A stretch of DNA of 64,000 nt from Candidatus Gastranaerophilales bacterium (GTDB lineage: Bacteria > Cyanobacteriota > Vampirovibrionia > Gastranaerophilales > Gastranaerophilaceae), in assembly GCA_944325005.1 (NCBI GenBank), contig CALUYO010000001.1, positions 186,001 to 250,000 on the forward strand. The letters run 5' to 3'. The position numbers were made by a program, and so were the translations under genes. The notes beneath the pieces are model-generated. The model worked only from the letters and a program-made list of their open reading frames with translations. It was not told where the DNA came from and made no database searches. Position 1 is the first letter of the stretch. Every line of letters starts with the position of its first letter. This document shows positions 25,911-36,865 of the stretch, in pieces.

Positions 25911-26796
25911 TTTCTGCATTAGCTTTTTTGCGTGTTACAATTAACAACACTCCGAGAAGGATTAATGCCACTCCCGTACAAATTCTCGGTGTAAGCTGTT
26001 CATGAAATATCAAAACACCAAAAAATATTGCGGTTAAGGGTTCCAGTGCCCCTAAAATTGCTGTAGTTGTTGATCCGACAAGTTTAATTGATACAGTTAT
26101 TGTTTCAAGTGATATAATTGTCGGGAACACTGCAAGCCCGATGGTAAATAACCATAACAGAGGTTTGTCGATAATCTGAAGCTGTGTACAGAATTTTAGA
26201 TTTACAATGTAGACCATAAGCCCGAAAAGCATTACATAAAAACTCATTTTTGCCCTGTTGAGATGCTGTATAACTTTTATATTTTTTACCCCGACGATAT
26301 AAAGTGCATACAGCAGTGCAGATAAAAATACAACTCCTGCACCGTATAAATTTAGGTTTGTTCCGGTTTTTCCTTTATAAAGAAGTATAATCCCAATTGA
26401 TGTAAGTAAAATCGATGTAATTACAGTCTTAGTTATTTTCTCCTTAAAAAACAAGGCCATAATAACAGCAACCAGAACAGGATAAATGAATAGAATTGTG
26501 CAGGCTATTCCTGCTTCAATATAATTAAAAGCATCATAAAGTGTTAATGATGACAATGAAAAAAATATTCCGAGTATAAACAGGGGAAATATTTCGTTTG
26601 CATGAATATGAAGCGATGTTTTTTTTATAAATTTGAGCCATATACCGTAAATTGCTACGGCTAAAGCGTACCTGTAAAACAGCACCGAATTAATACCAAC
26701 TCCGGCACTAAATAACGGCAGGGCAAATAAGGGGTTTGTTCCGTAACTGGCAGATGCAATGGCACCGTTCAGTATACCTTTTATACGTCTTCTCAA
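25900..26796 (-). CDS. EamA/DMT-family transporter
   Basis: 298 residues, ten predicted transmembrane helices in two EamA repeats (about 10-140 and 155-290). The SLETITVSIKLVGSTTTAILGAL-type segment of the second repeat is characteristic. The start is TTG, supported by AGAGGAG seven bases ahead and the absence of a nearby ATG. Members export amino acids or metabolites; the substrate cannot be assigned. Positive C-terminal tail. Confidence 0.9.
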   Translation of the reverse strand: MRRRIKGILNGAIASASYGTNPLFALPLFSAGVGINSVLFYRYALAVAIYGIWLKFIKKTSLHIHANEIFPLFILGIFFSLSSLTLYDAFNYIEAGIACTILFIYPVLVAVIMALFFKEKITKTVITSILLTSIGIILLYKGKTGTNLNLYGAGVVFLSALLYALYIVGVKNIKVIQHLNRAKMSFYVMLFGLMVYIVNLKFCTQLQIIDKPLLWLFTIGLAVFPTIISLETITVSIKLVGSTTTAILGALEPLTAIFFGVLIFHEQLTPRICTGVALILLGVLLIVTRKKANAEIKH

Positions 26797-26835
26797 TTTA
26801 ATCTCCTCTAATACAATAATTTATATTAAAGAGTT

Positions 26836-28347
26836 TTACAAATCAACATCTGATTCTTTTATAGGTGCGCCGATTACACGTTCAAGCTCGGCAGCATTAA
26901 TATTATAATTTAAGAGGTTTGAATAATAATCAAGCTGTGCATTAAGGTATGAATTTTCGGCATCTTTAAATTCAATAGCATCTCCGAGCCCTACCTGATA
27001 TCTCCTAAATGCCTGGTATTGCCGTTCTTTTGCCTGTTGAAGCGCAAGTTTTGAAACTTCAATGCTGTCATGAGAGTTTAAAAGGCTTATGTATGCGCTT
27101 TTAACTTCAAGGTATACATTTTGTCTTTGTTGTTCGTAATCTGCAACTGCTTTTTTGTATGAAGCTTTTGCCTGATCAACCTGTTTTTTCAATAGCATTA
27201 GGTTCAAAGCATTATAGTTTAATTGAACTCCGAACTGATAGCCGTAATCACTATCTATTTGACGTCCGCCCTGGTTAAATGATCCGAAAGCACTTAAATC
27301 CGGAGTAAAGGCGCGTTTTGCACTTCTTACATTCAATTCTGCGGCATCCATTAATTTTTTAGATGCTAAAAGTGCCGGTCTTGAGGCCTCTGCTGTTTTT
27401 AGTAAATCAGGAAAGTTAACATTATAAGCTTTTGAATTAAGTTTATCTTTCAATATAACATTTTCTAATTCAGGAATACCTACAGCATTTGCAAGTTGTG
27501 CCGCTGCAAGTTCAAGGGTATTTTTGGCTTTAATTAAATTTACTTTAGCGTTACCGAGGTTATATTCTGCGGTTGTTACATCAATTTTAGCTTTTCTGCC
27601 GATTTCATATTGTGCCCTTGCCTGTTTTAACTGAAGCTCAAAATCTTTAACCGTATCTTCATAAACTGTTTTTTGTATTTCTGCAAAAACAAGGTTGTAA
27701 TATGCAACTTTTACATTATATATAACAAGCTCAATGCTTGTTTCTGCATCATATCTTGATGATTCATAAGTTCTTTGTGCAGAATCTGCGTTTGCTTTAG
27801 TTTTTCCGAAGTCAAACAGGAGCATATTGGCAGATAAAGTCGGCATATAATACATATTGTATTTTTGCGACATCATCCTTGCATAAGAGCTTGACATTGT
27901 CATCATCATGTCATTTCTGGAGTAACTAACACCTGCACTAAGAGTCGGGAAGTAGTTAGACCATGCTTGTCCTACCATTGTTTTATATATTTCGGCGTTG
28001 CTTATAGCAGACATAATTGTGGGATGGTGCGTGATTGCAAGTTTTATGCAGTCGCTCAGTGTAACTTCGCCGTTCATATCCGTGTATTCTATCTGGCTGT
28101 TAATAACGGGGAATTTTGTTTCATACATCCCTTCTGCTTCTTTTGAGGATTCCCATTTGTGTTTGGCATTTTCCCTGTCTTTTTTTATTTCTCGTTTTAT
28201 ATTAGTTTTTTCATTATCGGGTTTTACTATTTCAACTTTCTCTTTTTCTTTTGTTTTATTTTTGCCAAACCAGCCTTTCGCCATTGTTGGTGTTGTGGAA
28301 ATAGTAAGAACAGAGCATATTAAAACTAAATTTAAAATCTTTTTCAT
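26836..28347 (-). CDS. TolC-family outer-membrane efflux protein
   Basis: 503 residues: signal peptide (about 1-23, ending TPTMAKG), a charged Lys/Glu linker (25-75), then two TolC repeats rich in long helices (QLKQARAQYEIGRKAKIDVTT and QAKERQYQAFRRYQVGLGD are equivalent segments). It should form the trimeric outer-membrane channel for the RND pump encoded immediately upstream, from whose stop codon it is separated by 6 bases. Confidence 0.95.
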   Translation of the reverse strand: MKKILNLVLICSVLTISTTPTMAKGWFGKNKTKEKEKVEIVKPDNEKTNIKREIKKDRENAKHKWESSKEAEGMYETKFPVINSQIEYTDMNGEVTLSDCIKLAITHHPTIMSAISNAEIYKTMVGQAWSNYFPTLSAGVSYSRNDMMMTMSSSYARMMSQKYNMYYMPTLSANMLLFDFGKTKANADSAQRTYESSRYDAETSIELVIYNVKVAYYNLVFAEIQKTVYEDTVKDFELQLKQARAQYEIGRKAKIDVTTAEYNLGNAKVNLIKAKNTLELAAAQLANAVGIPELENVILKDKLNSKAYNVNFPDLLKTAEASRPALLASKKLMDAAELNVRSAKRAFTPDLSAFGSFNQGGRQIDSDYGYQFGVQLNYNALNLMLLKKQVDQAKASYKKAVADYEQQRQNVYLEVKSAYISLLNSHDSIEVSKLALQQAKERQYQAFRRYQVGLGDAIEFKDAENSYLNAQLDYYSNLLNYNINAAELERVIGAPIKESDVDL

Positions 28348-28353
28348 TGTATT

Positions 28354-31300
28354 TTACATCTCCAAATCTTTTTCCGTAATTTCTTTTTTAGGGAATAAAT
28401 CAACGAATTCCTGAACTATAACATAGAATGCCGGGGTTAAGACAGCACCGAGTGTTGCTGCTGCAATCATACCGCCGAAAACCGTAGAACCTACGGATAT
28501 TCTTGAGTTTGCGCCGGCACCGCTCGCAAATATCATAGGCAGAACACCTATGATAAATGCAAGTTCAGTCATCATAATTGCTCTAAATCTTAATTTTGCG
28601 GCTTTTATAGCTGCATCTTTAACCGAAAGACCGTGCTTTTCATGTTCTTCTTTTGCGAATTCTACAATCAAAATAGATTGTTTTGCTGCAAGACCTATTA
28701 ATGTAATCATACCAACCTGTGAATAGATATCGAAGGCCTGATTAATCATCATCTGGAATATTAAGGCTCCCAGTGCTGCAATAGGAGATATTAAAAGTAC
28801 GGCTATAGGGATAGTATAACTTTCGTAAAGCGCAACCAGAAACAGATAAACAAATACCAAAGCCATACCGACAATCATTAATGTTTGTCCTGAAGCTTCG
28901 CGTTCTTGAGCAGAAGTTCCTGACCAATCAAATGTCATATCAGAAGGAAGTACCTGTTTTGCCACTTCTTCCATCGCATTCATCGCATCTCCGGAGCTTT
29001 TGCCGGCTGCCTGCTGCCCTTGAATTTGAACTGACTGGTACTGATTATATCTTGTTATAGATGCTGTACCTACTGTTTGTTTAAGTTTTACTATAGACAA
29101 TATCGGAACCATTACTCCGTTATTGTTTTTTACATAAATGCCTGATAAATCGGTTGCTTTGTTTCTGAAATTGCTTTCAGCCTGCATTTGAACTTTAAAT
29201 ACCCTGTCATATTTATTAAAGTCGTTAACGTAATATGTTCCAAGCATAGATGACAGTGTTGAGTAAAGTTCCTGCAGGTCAACATTCTGGGCAAGTGCTT
29301 TTTCATAATCAATTTCGACAATATACTGTGGCACATTTGCCTGGAATGATGTGTAAACACTTGATAAAGACGGATTCTGATTTGCTGCTGCAACAAGTTT
29401 GTTAGCCCAGCTTTCCATTTCCTGTGCGGTGTATTCTCCCTGAGAAAGCATCTGGAATTCAAAACCGCCCATCATACTCATACCGTTAATTGCCGGCGGG
29501 GAGAAGGCCTGTATTTGAGCTTCTTTAGTATTTGCAGCAACCGCTCTGACTTTGTTTAGGACTGCGACATGCGAAAGATCTGTTTCCTGTCCTTTCAGTT
29601 TTCTTGAAATCCATTTTACAGGTGTCATTTTTCTTTCACTGTAATCAAGAAGCTGTATAATTACGTTAGCCTGATTGACAGCGCTGTCGCCTCCGAATAC
29701 TGTTAATTTTTCCGGATTAATTCCTGGAATATCTCTTATTTCATCTACAAATTTTCTTGCAACGGTTTCTGTTCTTGATAATGAAGCGCCGTCAGGAAGT
29801 GTGATGCTTGCAATCAGAACGCCTTGATCCTCATCCGGAATAAAACCTGTTGAAATTGTTTTGAATGATATAAGAGTTAAAAGTACAATACTTAAATAGA
29901 AAATTGCTACCAATTTTTTGTCATAAACGAATTTTTTAACATATTCAAGGTAAAAGTCTTCTACTTTGGCAAAACCTTCATTGAATTTTACGACTAGTAC
30001 TGAAGTTCTTTTATTAATTCTTTCTTTAATATTTTCAATATGCTCAAGCCAAGGATATTTTGAAAAATCATGTTCTTTCTTTTCCTGTCCGAGGAAATGA
30101 GAGCACATTGCAGGAGAAAGCGTAAGTGCGCATATCGCAGAAATTGCAATTGATACAGCGATACAAACAGCAAACTGTTTATACATAACTCCGGTCATAC
30201 CGCCCATAAACACGATAGGCACAAATACTGCCATTAAAACCAGTGCCATTGCAACAAGTGCAAAACCTACTTCTTCCATTGTGAGTTGTGTTGCTATAAT
30301 AGCAGATTTACCTTCTTCGATGTGGCGTTTAACGTTTTCGATAACAACAATAGCATCATCTACTACTACACCTACAGCAAGCACAAGTGCAAACAGCGAT
30401 AGCAGGTTAATTGTCATTCCCATAACTTTTAACGCGAAAAATGTCCCGACTAAAGATACCGGAATTGTTGCGCACGGAACGAGTGTTGCCATACCGTCGC
30501 CTAAGAATAAGAAGATGATAATTACAACGATTAAAGCTGTCAAAAGTATTGTAAATTCAACTTCTTTCATTGACTCGTGGATGAAGTCGGCATCATCTTT
30601 TACATATAGGATTTTAATACCATTTGTCAATCTTCCGTTAATCTCATTTACTTTTGCTTTAACAGCCTTAGACAAATTGATTATGTTTGCATCCGGCAAT
30701 TGAGAAATAACCACAACTGCAGATGGTTTTCCGTTAACCAGCCCCAGATTTGAATATGATTCTGCACCCAGTTCAACACGTGCTATATCTTTTATTTTAA
30801 CATTTGAACCGTCCGAATTTGAGCGGATGATAATATTTTCAAATTGCTCGACCTCATCAAGTCTGCCGGGGGTCTTTAATGTAATCTGCAATGCCTGAGC
30901 TTCATCAGTCGGTAATGCTCCGAGCGCTCCGGTTGCAACCTGTGTATTCTGGCTTGTAATAGCACTTTTAACTTCACTTGTTGATATATTTAATCCTGCC
31001 ATTTTCTGAGGATCAAGCCAGATACGCATTGAATAGTTGCCGCCGCCGAAAACCATAACATCTGCAACACCTTCAACACGTTTCAATTCATCTTTTATAT
31101 ATATAGAACCATAGTTAGTTAAATCCAGCTGTGACCAATTCCCGGATTCAGGGTACAGGGTTAGAATAATAGCACCGGAACCTGATGTACGGCTTATCGC
31201 ATTTACACCTGTTCTCTGAACTTCTTCAGGGAGCTGTGATTGAACCCTTTGAATAAGGTTTTGAACATTCATCAGGTTGATATTTTTGTCTGTTCCAACC

Positions 31301-31605
31301 TTGAAATATATTGTTAAACTGTAACTTCCATCAGTTGATGTTGAACTCATGTATGTCATATTTTCAACACCGTTGAGTTTGTTTTCCAGAACGGTAGCAA
31401 CAGAAGATTCTATAACCTCGGCACTTGCCCCCTGATATGTGGCTGATACCCTTACCTGAGGCGGTGTTACATCAGGATAGCTTTCCTGTTTAAGGCTCAA
31501 AAGCGAAATTAAACCTAAAATAACTATACAAACAGATATGACAAGAGCAAATCTGGGTTTTTGTATAAAGAAGAATAACTTGTCTTTATCAAATATTTTT
31601 TTCAT
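28354..31605 (-). CDS. RND efflux transporter, HAE1 (AcrB-like) type
   Basis: 1083 residues, full length for a hydrophobe/amphiphile efflux pump. Twelve helices with two large periplasmic loops. Proton-relay acidic residues are visible in helix 4 ([18 protein letters not shown]) and the N-terminal motif [23 protein letters not shown] is typical. A long cytosolic insert (about 505-540) follows the first half. Middle gene of the MFP-RND-TolC operon. Likely exports toxic organic compounds such as bile acids or drugs; specificity is not readable. Confidence 0.96.
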   Translation of the reverse strand: MKKIFDKDKLFFFIQKPRFALVISVCIVILGLISLLSLKQESYPDVTPPQVRVSATYQGASAEVIESSVATVLENKLNGVENMTYMSSTSTDGSYSLTIYFKVGTDKNINLMNVQNLIQRVQSQLPEEVQRTGVNAISRTSGSGAIILTLYPESGNWSQLDLTNYGSIYIKDELKRVEGVADVMVFGGGNYSMRIWLDPQKMAGLNISTSEVKSAITSQNTQVATGALGALPTDEAQALQITLKTPGRLDEVEQFENIIIRSNSDGSNVKIKDIARVELGAESYSNLGLVNGKPSAVVVISQLPDANIINLSKAVKAKVNEINGRLTNGIKILYVKDDADFIHESMKEVEFTILLTALIVVIIIFLFLGDGMATLVPCATIPVSLVGTFFALKVMGMTINLLSLFALVLAVGVVVDDAIVVIENVKRHIEEGKSAIIATQLTMEEVGFALVAMALVLMAVFVPIVFMGGMTGVMYKQFAVCIAVSIAISAICALTLSPAMCSHFLGQEKKEHDFSKYPWLEHIENIKERINKRTSVLVVKFNEGFAKVEDFYLEYVKKFVYDKKLVAIFYLSIVLLTLISFKTISTGFIPDEDQGVLIASITLPDGASLSRTETVARKFVDEIRDIPGINPEKLTVFGGDSAVNQANVIIQLLDYSERKMTPVKWISRKLKGQETDLSHVAVLNKVRAVAANTKEAQIQAFSPPAINGMSMMGGFEFQMLSQGEYTAQEMESWANKLVAAANQNPSLSSVYTSFQANVPQYIVEIDYEKALAQNVDLQELYSTLSSMLGTYYVNDFNKYDRVFKVQMQAESNFRNKATDLSGIYVKNNNGVMVPILSIVKLKQTVGTASITRYNQYQSVQIQGQQAAGKSSGDAMNAMEEVAKQVLPSDMTFDWSGTSAQEREASGQTLMIVGMALVFVYLFLVALYESYTIPIAVLLISPIAALGALIFQMMINQAFDIYSQVGMITLIGLAAKQSILIVEFAKEEHEKHGLSVKDAAIKAAKLRFRAIMMTELAFIIGVLPMIFASGAGANSRISVGSTVFGGMIAAATLGAVLTPAFYVIVQEFVDLFPKKEITEKDLEM

Positions 31606-31618
31606 TTATCTTTTCCTG

Positions 31619-32770
31619 CTATTGTGATTTTTGTTCTGACTTACCTACCGGTTTTAATTTCTGCCCTTCTGCAGAAATATTTTGAATACCTGCAACAACA
31701 ATTACATCATCATAATTAAGTCCGCTTTCTACGACCCAATTATTGTTGATTACGTCTGAAACGGTAATATTTTTTCTTACAGCTTTATTATCTTCAACAG
31801 CCCATACATAATATCCGCTCATTGCATCTCCTTTTGTACAGGATTGCGGTACCGTCATATATTTAACAAGTTTTGGTGCAGTTATTTTTACTTTCATATA
31901 ATTTCCAGGTGTAAGCCACATTTTTGTGTTATCAAATGTAGCACGCATACTAATTGAACCGGAATCTTTATCTATTTTATTGTCTACGAAATTGACAGTT
32001 CCGATTTTGTCATACCAGGTACCATCATCAAATTGTACTTCAACCTGAGCATCTTTAAAGCGGTCGCTCCCTCTGAGCAATTTTACAAAATCATCACTCT
32101 TTAGGCTAAAACTTACATAAACAGGATTTACACTTGAAATATTTACAAGTGAACCTGATGTTGCGGTTACGTAATTCCCTTCTGTTATATTAACTTTTCC
32201 TATTCTTCCGTCAATTGGTGATTTTATTGATGTATAGCCTAAATTGACCTTCGCAAGTTCAAGCTGCTGTCTTGCGGCATCGTACAATGCTTTATTCTGA
32301 TTTCTTGAAGCAAGGCTCGAATCTACATCAGAACGGCTTATTAAATCTTCTTTTACAAGTGCATTAGCTCTGTTTAATTCCTGTTGCGCGTTTTTCAAAA
32401 GAGCGCTGTACTGATTAACATTTGCCTGAGAATTATTTACCTCAATTTGATATTCTCTCGGGTCTATCTGGAAAAGAAGCTGGCCCTTTTTTACAAAGTC
32501 GCCTTCTTTAAAATATTTTTTCAGCAAAAATCCGGGAACCCTTGCAATAACATCAACGGAATACTTAGCTTCTACTCTGCCAGTTGATTCTGCAGATACA
32601 TTAATTGTCTCAATATGAGGAGTATCTACTTCTACTTCCTTCGGCATTTTCATAGCCTGTCTTTGTATTGCGGCTGTAATAAAGCCTGATGTTTTATTAT
32701 ATATAATAGGCACAATAATTACAGTTAAAATTAAGATTGCCCATTTTTTCCTAGTCATTTGATATTTCAT
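31619..32770 (-). CDS. RND efflux membrane fusion protein (AcrA-like)
   Basis: 383 residues from the ATG at 32770 (GGAG ahead; a TTG four codons upstream is rejected). An N-terminal membrane anchor (about 10-28, no lipobox), lipoyl half-motifs (IARVPGFLLKKYFKEGDFVKKGQ and TSIKSPIDGRIGKVNITEGN), a helical hairpin and beta-barrel domain. It links the RND pump and TolC across the periplasm. First gene of the three-gene operon; no regulator is adjacent. Confidence 0.95.
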   Translation of the reverse strand: MKYQMTRKKWAILILTVIIVPIIYNKTSGFITAAIQRQAMKMPKEVEVDTPHIETINVSAESTGRVEAKYSVDVIARVPGFLLKKYFKEGDFVKKGQLLFQIDPREYQIEVNNSQANVNQYSALLKNAQQELNRANALVKEDLISRSDVDSSLASRNQNKALYDAARQQLELAKVNLGYTSIKSPIDGRIGKVNITEGNYVTATSGSLVNISSVNPVYVSFSLKSDDFVKLLRGSDRFKDAQVEVQFDDGTWYDKIGTVNFVDNKIDKDSGSISMRATFDNTKMWLTPGNYMKVKITAPKLVKYMTVPQSCTKGDAMSGYYVWAVEDNKAVRKNITVSDVINNNWVVESGLNYDDVIVVAGIQNISAEGQKLKPVGKSEQKSQ

Positions 32771-32897
32771 ACTTCTCTCCAATATTTTTTACGGATTATA
32801 TTCAAATTAGTAAATCCCCATAAGTCAATGGTAAAATATTATTTTTTTTATGTCAATAAATAACAAAATTAATACTTCAAACGTAGTACCGTATAGC

Positions 32898-33872
32898 TTA
32901 AATCAGGTTATTTTCTTTTAAAATATTTTTTAATGTTTCAGCCGACTTATGTAAATTTTCTATTTCATCTTTGTTCAAAGAAATAGGAATATGGCTTTCT
33001 ACACCATTTTTCCCCACGATTGCAGGCATACTGAGTACTACATCGTTAATGCCATATTCTCCCTGCATCATTGACGATACCGGTAAAATAGATTTTTCAT
33101 CACGAACAATTGCTTCACAAATTCTTTTTACTGACATTGCAATTCCGTAATTTGTAGCTTTTTTGCGTGAAATTATTTCGTAAGCACTGTTTTTAACATC
33201 TTCTGCTATCTTTTCTGTTGCAGTTCTGTGATCATAATGCCCTCTCATTTCGCAGAAGTTGTTCAGAGGAACTCCTGAAATGTTAGCACTGCTGAATGCC
33301 GCAATTTCGCTATCGCCGTGTTCGCCAATTATAAATGCATGGACACTTCTGCTGTCAACATCAAGGTGCCTTCCTATTGCGTATTTTAATCTTGCAGTGT
33401 CAAGAACCGTACCTGAACCTATGACACGGTTTTGAGGAAGTCCGCTTAATTTGATTGCGGCATATGTCAAAATATCAACCGGATTAGAAACTATTAGTAA
33501 AATTCCTTTAAAATCCCTTTTAGAAATTTCAGGAATTATAGACTGAAATATTTTTATATTTTTTTGTACAAGATCAAGTCGTGTTTCTCCCTGCTGCTGA
33601 TTTGCTCCGGCTGTGATAATTACAATTGCGGCATCTTCAATATCGTCATAATCCCCTGCGTATATTTTCATAGGTCTTGCAAAAGGAATACCATGGCTTA
33701 TGTCCCAGGCTTCACCTTCTGCTCTTTTGTGATCGGCGTCTATCATTACTATTTCAGTAAACAACCCGCTTTCCATAAGGCTGAATGCAGAGGCAGAACC
33801 TACAAATCCGGCCCCTATCATAACAGCTTTTCTAAAATTTAAACAGTTTAGACATTTTACATCCATCCCCAT
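32898..33872 (-). CDS. ldh: L-lactate dehydrogenase
   Basis: Pyruvate + NADH gives L-lactate. 324 aa. NAD-binding GAGFVGSA (about 19-26), substrate-specificity loop GANQQQGETRLDL with Gln rather than the Arg of malate dehydrogenases, catalytic GEHGDSE with His and the active-site Asp/Arg segment. An N-terminal extension of about 14 residues (with a CLNC motif) precedes the usual start; an ATG two codons in is an alternative. GAGGAGGG precedes the ATG. It suggests fermentative metabolism. Confidence 0.92.
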   Translation of the reverse strand: MGMDVKCLNCLNFRKAVMIGAGFVGSASAFSLMESGLFTEIVMIDADHKRAEGEAWDISHGIPFARPMKIYAGDYDDIEDAAIVIITAGANQQQGETRLDLVQKNIKIFQSIIPEISKRDFKGILLIVSNPVDILTYAAIKLSGLPQNRVIGSGTVLDTARLKYAIGRHLDVDSRSVHAFIIGEHGDSEIAAFSSANISGVPLNNFCEMRGHYDHRTATEKIAEDVKNSAYEIISRKKATNYGIAMSVKRICEAIVRDEKSILPVSSMMQGEYGINDVVLSMPAIVGKNGVESHIPISLNKDEIENLHKSAETLKNILKENNLI

Positions 33873-33937
33873 AACTTACCCTCCTCTTTGCGAAATATTT
33901 TACTATAGAAGTAACATTTTTGTAAATTGGTAAAATG

Positions 33938-33966
33938 TTGATATTTCAAAGAAGAGGGGTTATAAT
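33938..33966 (+). promoter_or_regulatory. Leaderless promoter of the nucleotidyltransferase gene
   Basis: TTGATA (33938-33943), exactly 17 bases and TATAAT (33961-33966), then 6 bases and the ATG at 33973. No ribosome binding site can fit in the transcript. Confidence 0.8.
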
Positions 33967-33972
33967 ATTTCT

Positions 33973-34629
33973 ATGGAATTTAATATTGAAACTTGGCTTC
34001 AGGAATTTACAAAAAAATTATTTGACCAGTTCAGCTCACGAATAAAGTTTGTAGGGCTTCAGGGAAGTTACAAACGGGGGGAGGCTAAAGAAAACAGTGA
34101 CGTTGATATTGTTATAATACTGGACAAACTTTCTTTTGAAGATTTAATAGAATACAAAAAAATTGTTCATTCAATGGCTTTTTATGATAAAGTATGCGGA
34201 TTTATATGCGGAGAAAAAGAAATTTATAACTGGCCTAAGTTTGATCTTTTTCAGCTTGCAAATGATACCGTGTCTTTACATGGAAATTTGTATGACTTTA
34301 TTCCTATACTAAAAAGAAATGACATTTTAGATTCTATACAAATAAATGCTGCAAATCTTTATCACAGGATGTGTCATGGATATTTATTTGAAAATAGAGA
34401 TATTGATGTTTTGTATGAAGGTTATAAAAGTGCATTTTTTATACTTCAGGCGGTTTATTATTCGCGAAATACAGAGTATATCGGAACTAAAAAAGAGCTT
34501 GCTGCAAATCTTGATGGCGAGGATAAGGAGATTTTACTTGTTAATATGAACTGGGATTCTCTTGAAGTTGTTGAGAATTCTGATTTTTATTTTGAGAAGA
34601 TTATAAATTGGGCCGGAAGATATATTTAA
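33973..34629 (+). CDS. Nucleotidyltransferase-domain protein
   Basis: 218 residues. The pol-beta-type nucleotidyltransferase signature is intact: G31-S32 (LQGSYKRGEA) followed by D43 and D45 (SDVDIVII), so two metal-binding Asp are present. A helical C-terminal half (about 110-215) resembles the substrate-binding helices of aminoglycoside-type or MNT nucleotidyltransferases. No HEPN toxin gene is adjacent. Substrate unknown. It overlaps the convergent MlaA-fusion gene by 4 bases. Confidence 0.85.
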   Translation: MEFNIETWLQEFTKKLFDQFSSRIKFVGLQGSYKRGEAKENSDVDIVIILDKLSFEDLIEYKKIVHSMAFYDKVCGFICGEKEIYNWPKFDLFQLANDTVSLHGNLYDFIPILKRNDILDSIQINAANLYHRMCHGYLFENRDIDVLYEGYKSAFFILQAVYYSRNTEYIGTKKELAANLDGEDKEILLVNMNWDSLEVVENSDFYFEKIINWAGRYI

Positions 34630-36734
34630 TATTTTACATTACGGGCAGTTTTAGCTTTTGGAGATATTTCGTTTTTTAAATCTTCTATAAATTCGGGTCT
34701 GTATAAAAAGCCAAGGTGTGCTCCGTTATTTAAAAGTATGGTTTTTCCCCCGGTTAATATTTTTAGCTGTTTTAGCTGTTTATGATTAGTAAGATAGTCG
34801 TCAAGCGAGTGGTAAATTTTGTAGTTTGAACTTTTTTTAAGAAAATCTGCCAGTGACAGCAAGCTTGATGCATTTCTCAAATCCTCGATAGTTTTGTATT
34901 CATCTCCAAGTATATATTTTTCAGTGTAATTTCTGTAGTTCATATTATTAATTGTGTTATAAATATCAGTTTTTTTATTTTTAGGAGCTTTTTCAAGAGT
35001 AAATATCAAATCTGACAATTTCTGATGCATAATAAATCCTGTAATTAGTTTCCCTTCGTCCTCTGTAAATGGAAGAATTGAAATATTTATATTTTTATCA
35101 TTATCTTTCATATCGGAAAGCTGGATTACTTTTGCAGCTGTTATTGCCGCGATATTTTTTAAATTATCTGTATTTTTGTTCCATTCTTCACTATTTTTAT
35201 CAACCTGCTCCATTGCGTAAACAAGTTCTACGGGCGGGCAAATTGAAATATATTTTGTAATATTCAGGGTATTGTTTTTGAATTCTTTATCTGCAAGAAA
35301 CAGAGTTGTGAGCGCTCCGAATGAAGTTCCTATAACTGTTTTCTCGCTGAACTTACAATTATATTTTTTTTCAAGGTTGTCAATGATTTTGGATGTTACT
35401 ATTTTTAGATATTCAGCATCCTGTGAAGGAAGTCCCGGCTTGTAACTGTCAGGCATACTCTTTACAAATTCCCACTGGAAGTGGCTTCCCTGAATTATAA
35501 CAGAATAGCCTTCATCGTAAAAAATTTTTGCAAGCACAACAGAATGATGAGATGTTATTCCCTCGCCTATTGAAGGATAGATTATTGCGACCGGAGAGTT
35601 TTTGTCTTTTTGCATTATATATTTGAATTTATAATTATCTTTATCAGGCGTAATATTTACTGATGAAGTTTTAATTTGTTTACTGAAACATCTGTTCCAT
35701 ATTGAAAGTTCATTCCATATTGATTTATTAACTTCCGGCAGGTCAAAGAGGGCTGTCCTCATTGAATCTACTACCGGATTTTGCGGATTATAATCATATA
35801 AGAGCATATCGGCCATAAGTTGTGAAGCGTCCGAACTATAACTTTGTAAAATAATGTTATCAATATTTTCTCCGCTATTAACTATATCTGTTACTGTTAA
35901 CTTTTCTTCTTTTTTTTCAGTATCTTTAATTACACCTCGCATATCAAGAGGATTCTCGACAAGCTCGGGTTCTTGAGTATCTTCTACGGCTTTAAATCCA
36001 TTTTCAAGTGTTTCTTTTCTATCGAAATTATTACATTTTATGTAATTATCAATCCCGTACATTTTTTTTGCAATTTCATAAGGGTCTGCGTATGTGGATT
36101 CTATCATTTTAATTAACGGCTGCATATAAGATGTTCTGTTAACCGTCAATCCTGCTTTTACCATCGCCAGTACCGGAGTTCCGACATAAGTTGTAGGATT
36201 TAAGGACGTATCCAGAATTTTTCCCGCAATTCCTCTTGCAGTTGTGCCGTTTAGAACAGGCAGAACAATATACGAGCCGGAATTGCATTTACACTTTGTT
36301 AATGCTTGTTCCATATCTTCATTTACAGGCTCTATTTTAAGATAACGTTTTGCCGGATCAAACATTCCGCCTATACCTATCGTTGTATTTGTTAAAAATC
36401 TTAATGTTTCCGTTCCTGAGGTTTTGAAATCCTTTTGTATAAGGCTGCTGACCAGTCTTTTGGGATATTCTATGTTTCTATACGCTGTATGAATTCTTTC
36501 AATTCCGTATTCAGGCATAATAGAGCACCAGAGAATATGCACAGGTCTGATCGCGTATTTATTTAATCCGAGGTTAAAATTAAACACTTTTCTGTTCATT
36601 CTTTCATATTTATCTGGGCCCAGATAAATGTACGCGTAATCGGGATATTTGGACTGCTGCTTGATTAATTCTTCTGCCGAAACTGTATTTATCATACATA
36701 ATAAAATCACGGTAATTATAGATATTTTTCTCAT
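34626..36734 (-). CDS. MlaA (VacJ) domain fused to an alpha/beta hydrolase
   Basis: 702 residues. Signal peptide (1-20, ending NTVSA, no lipobox Cys), then an MlaA/VacJ domain (about 30-240) with ERMNRKVFNFN, ERIHTAYRNIEYPKRLVSSLIQ, RFLTNTTIGIGGMFDPA and SGSYIVLPVLNGTTARG. MlaA normally removes misplaced phospholipid from the outer membrane. A linker (250-370) leads to an alpha/beta hydrolase domain (about 375-700) with nucleophile elbow GTSFG near residue 470 and GAHLGF near 680. Ordinary MlaA is about 250 aa, so the fusion is unusual and suggests lipid hydrolysis coupled to lipid transfer. RBS AGAGGA. Confidence 0.88.
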   Translation of the reverse strand: MRKISIITVILLCMINTVSAEELIKQQSKYPDYAYIYLGPDKYERMNRKVFNFNLGLNKYAIRPVHILWCSIMPEYGIERIHTAYRNIEYPKRLVSSLIQKDFKTSGTETLRFLTNTTIGIGGMFDPAKRYLKIEPVNEDMEQALTKCKCNSGSYIVLPVLNGTTARGIAGKILDTSLNPTTYVGTPVLAMVKAGLTVNRTSYMQPLIKMIESTYADPYEIAKKMYGIDNYIKCNNFDRKETLENGFKAVEDTQEPELVENPLDMRGVIKDTEKKEEKLTVTDIVNSGENIDNIILQSYSSDASQLMADMLLYDYNPQNPVVDSMRTALFDLPEVNKSIWNELSIWNRCFSKQIKTSSVNITPDKDNYKFKYIMQKDKNSPVAIIYPSIGEGITSHHSVVLAKIFYDEGYSVIIQGSHFQWEFVKSMPDSYKPGLPSQDAEYLKIVTSKIIDNLEKKYNCKFSEKTVIGTSFGALTTLFLADKEFKNNTLNITKYISICPPVELVYAMEQVDKNSEEWNKNTDNLKNIAAITAAKVIQLSDMKDNDKNINISILPFTEDEGKLITGFIMHQKLSDLIFTLEKAPKNKKTDIYNTINNMNYRNYTEKYILGDEYKTIEDLRNASSLLSLADFLKKSSNYKIYHSLDDYLTNHKQLKQLKILTGGKTILLNNGAHLGFLYRPEFIEDLKNEISPKAKTARNVKY

Positions 36735-36865
36735 GTAAATCCTCTTTTCAATGATATTTTTTTATAATCTTTCCTGCAATTTCACTACCCGTTAAGCTAA
36801 TTATGAGAGTTAAGTTTTTTGTTTACATTTATGCAACTATAGATTATAATTTTTCAGGAGGGGAT

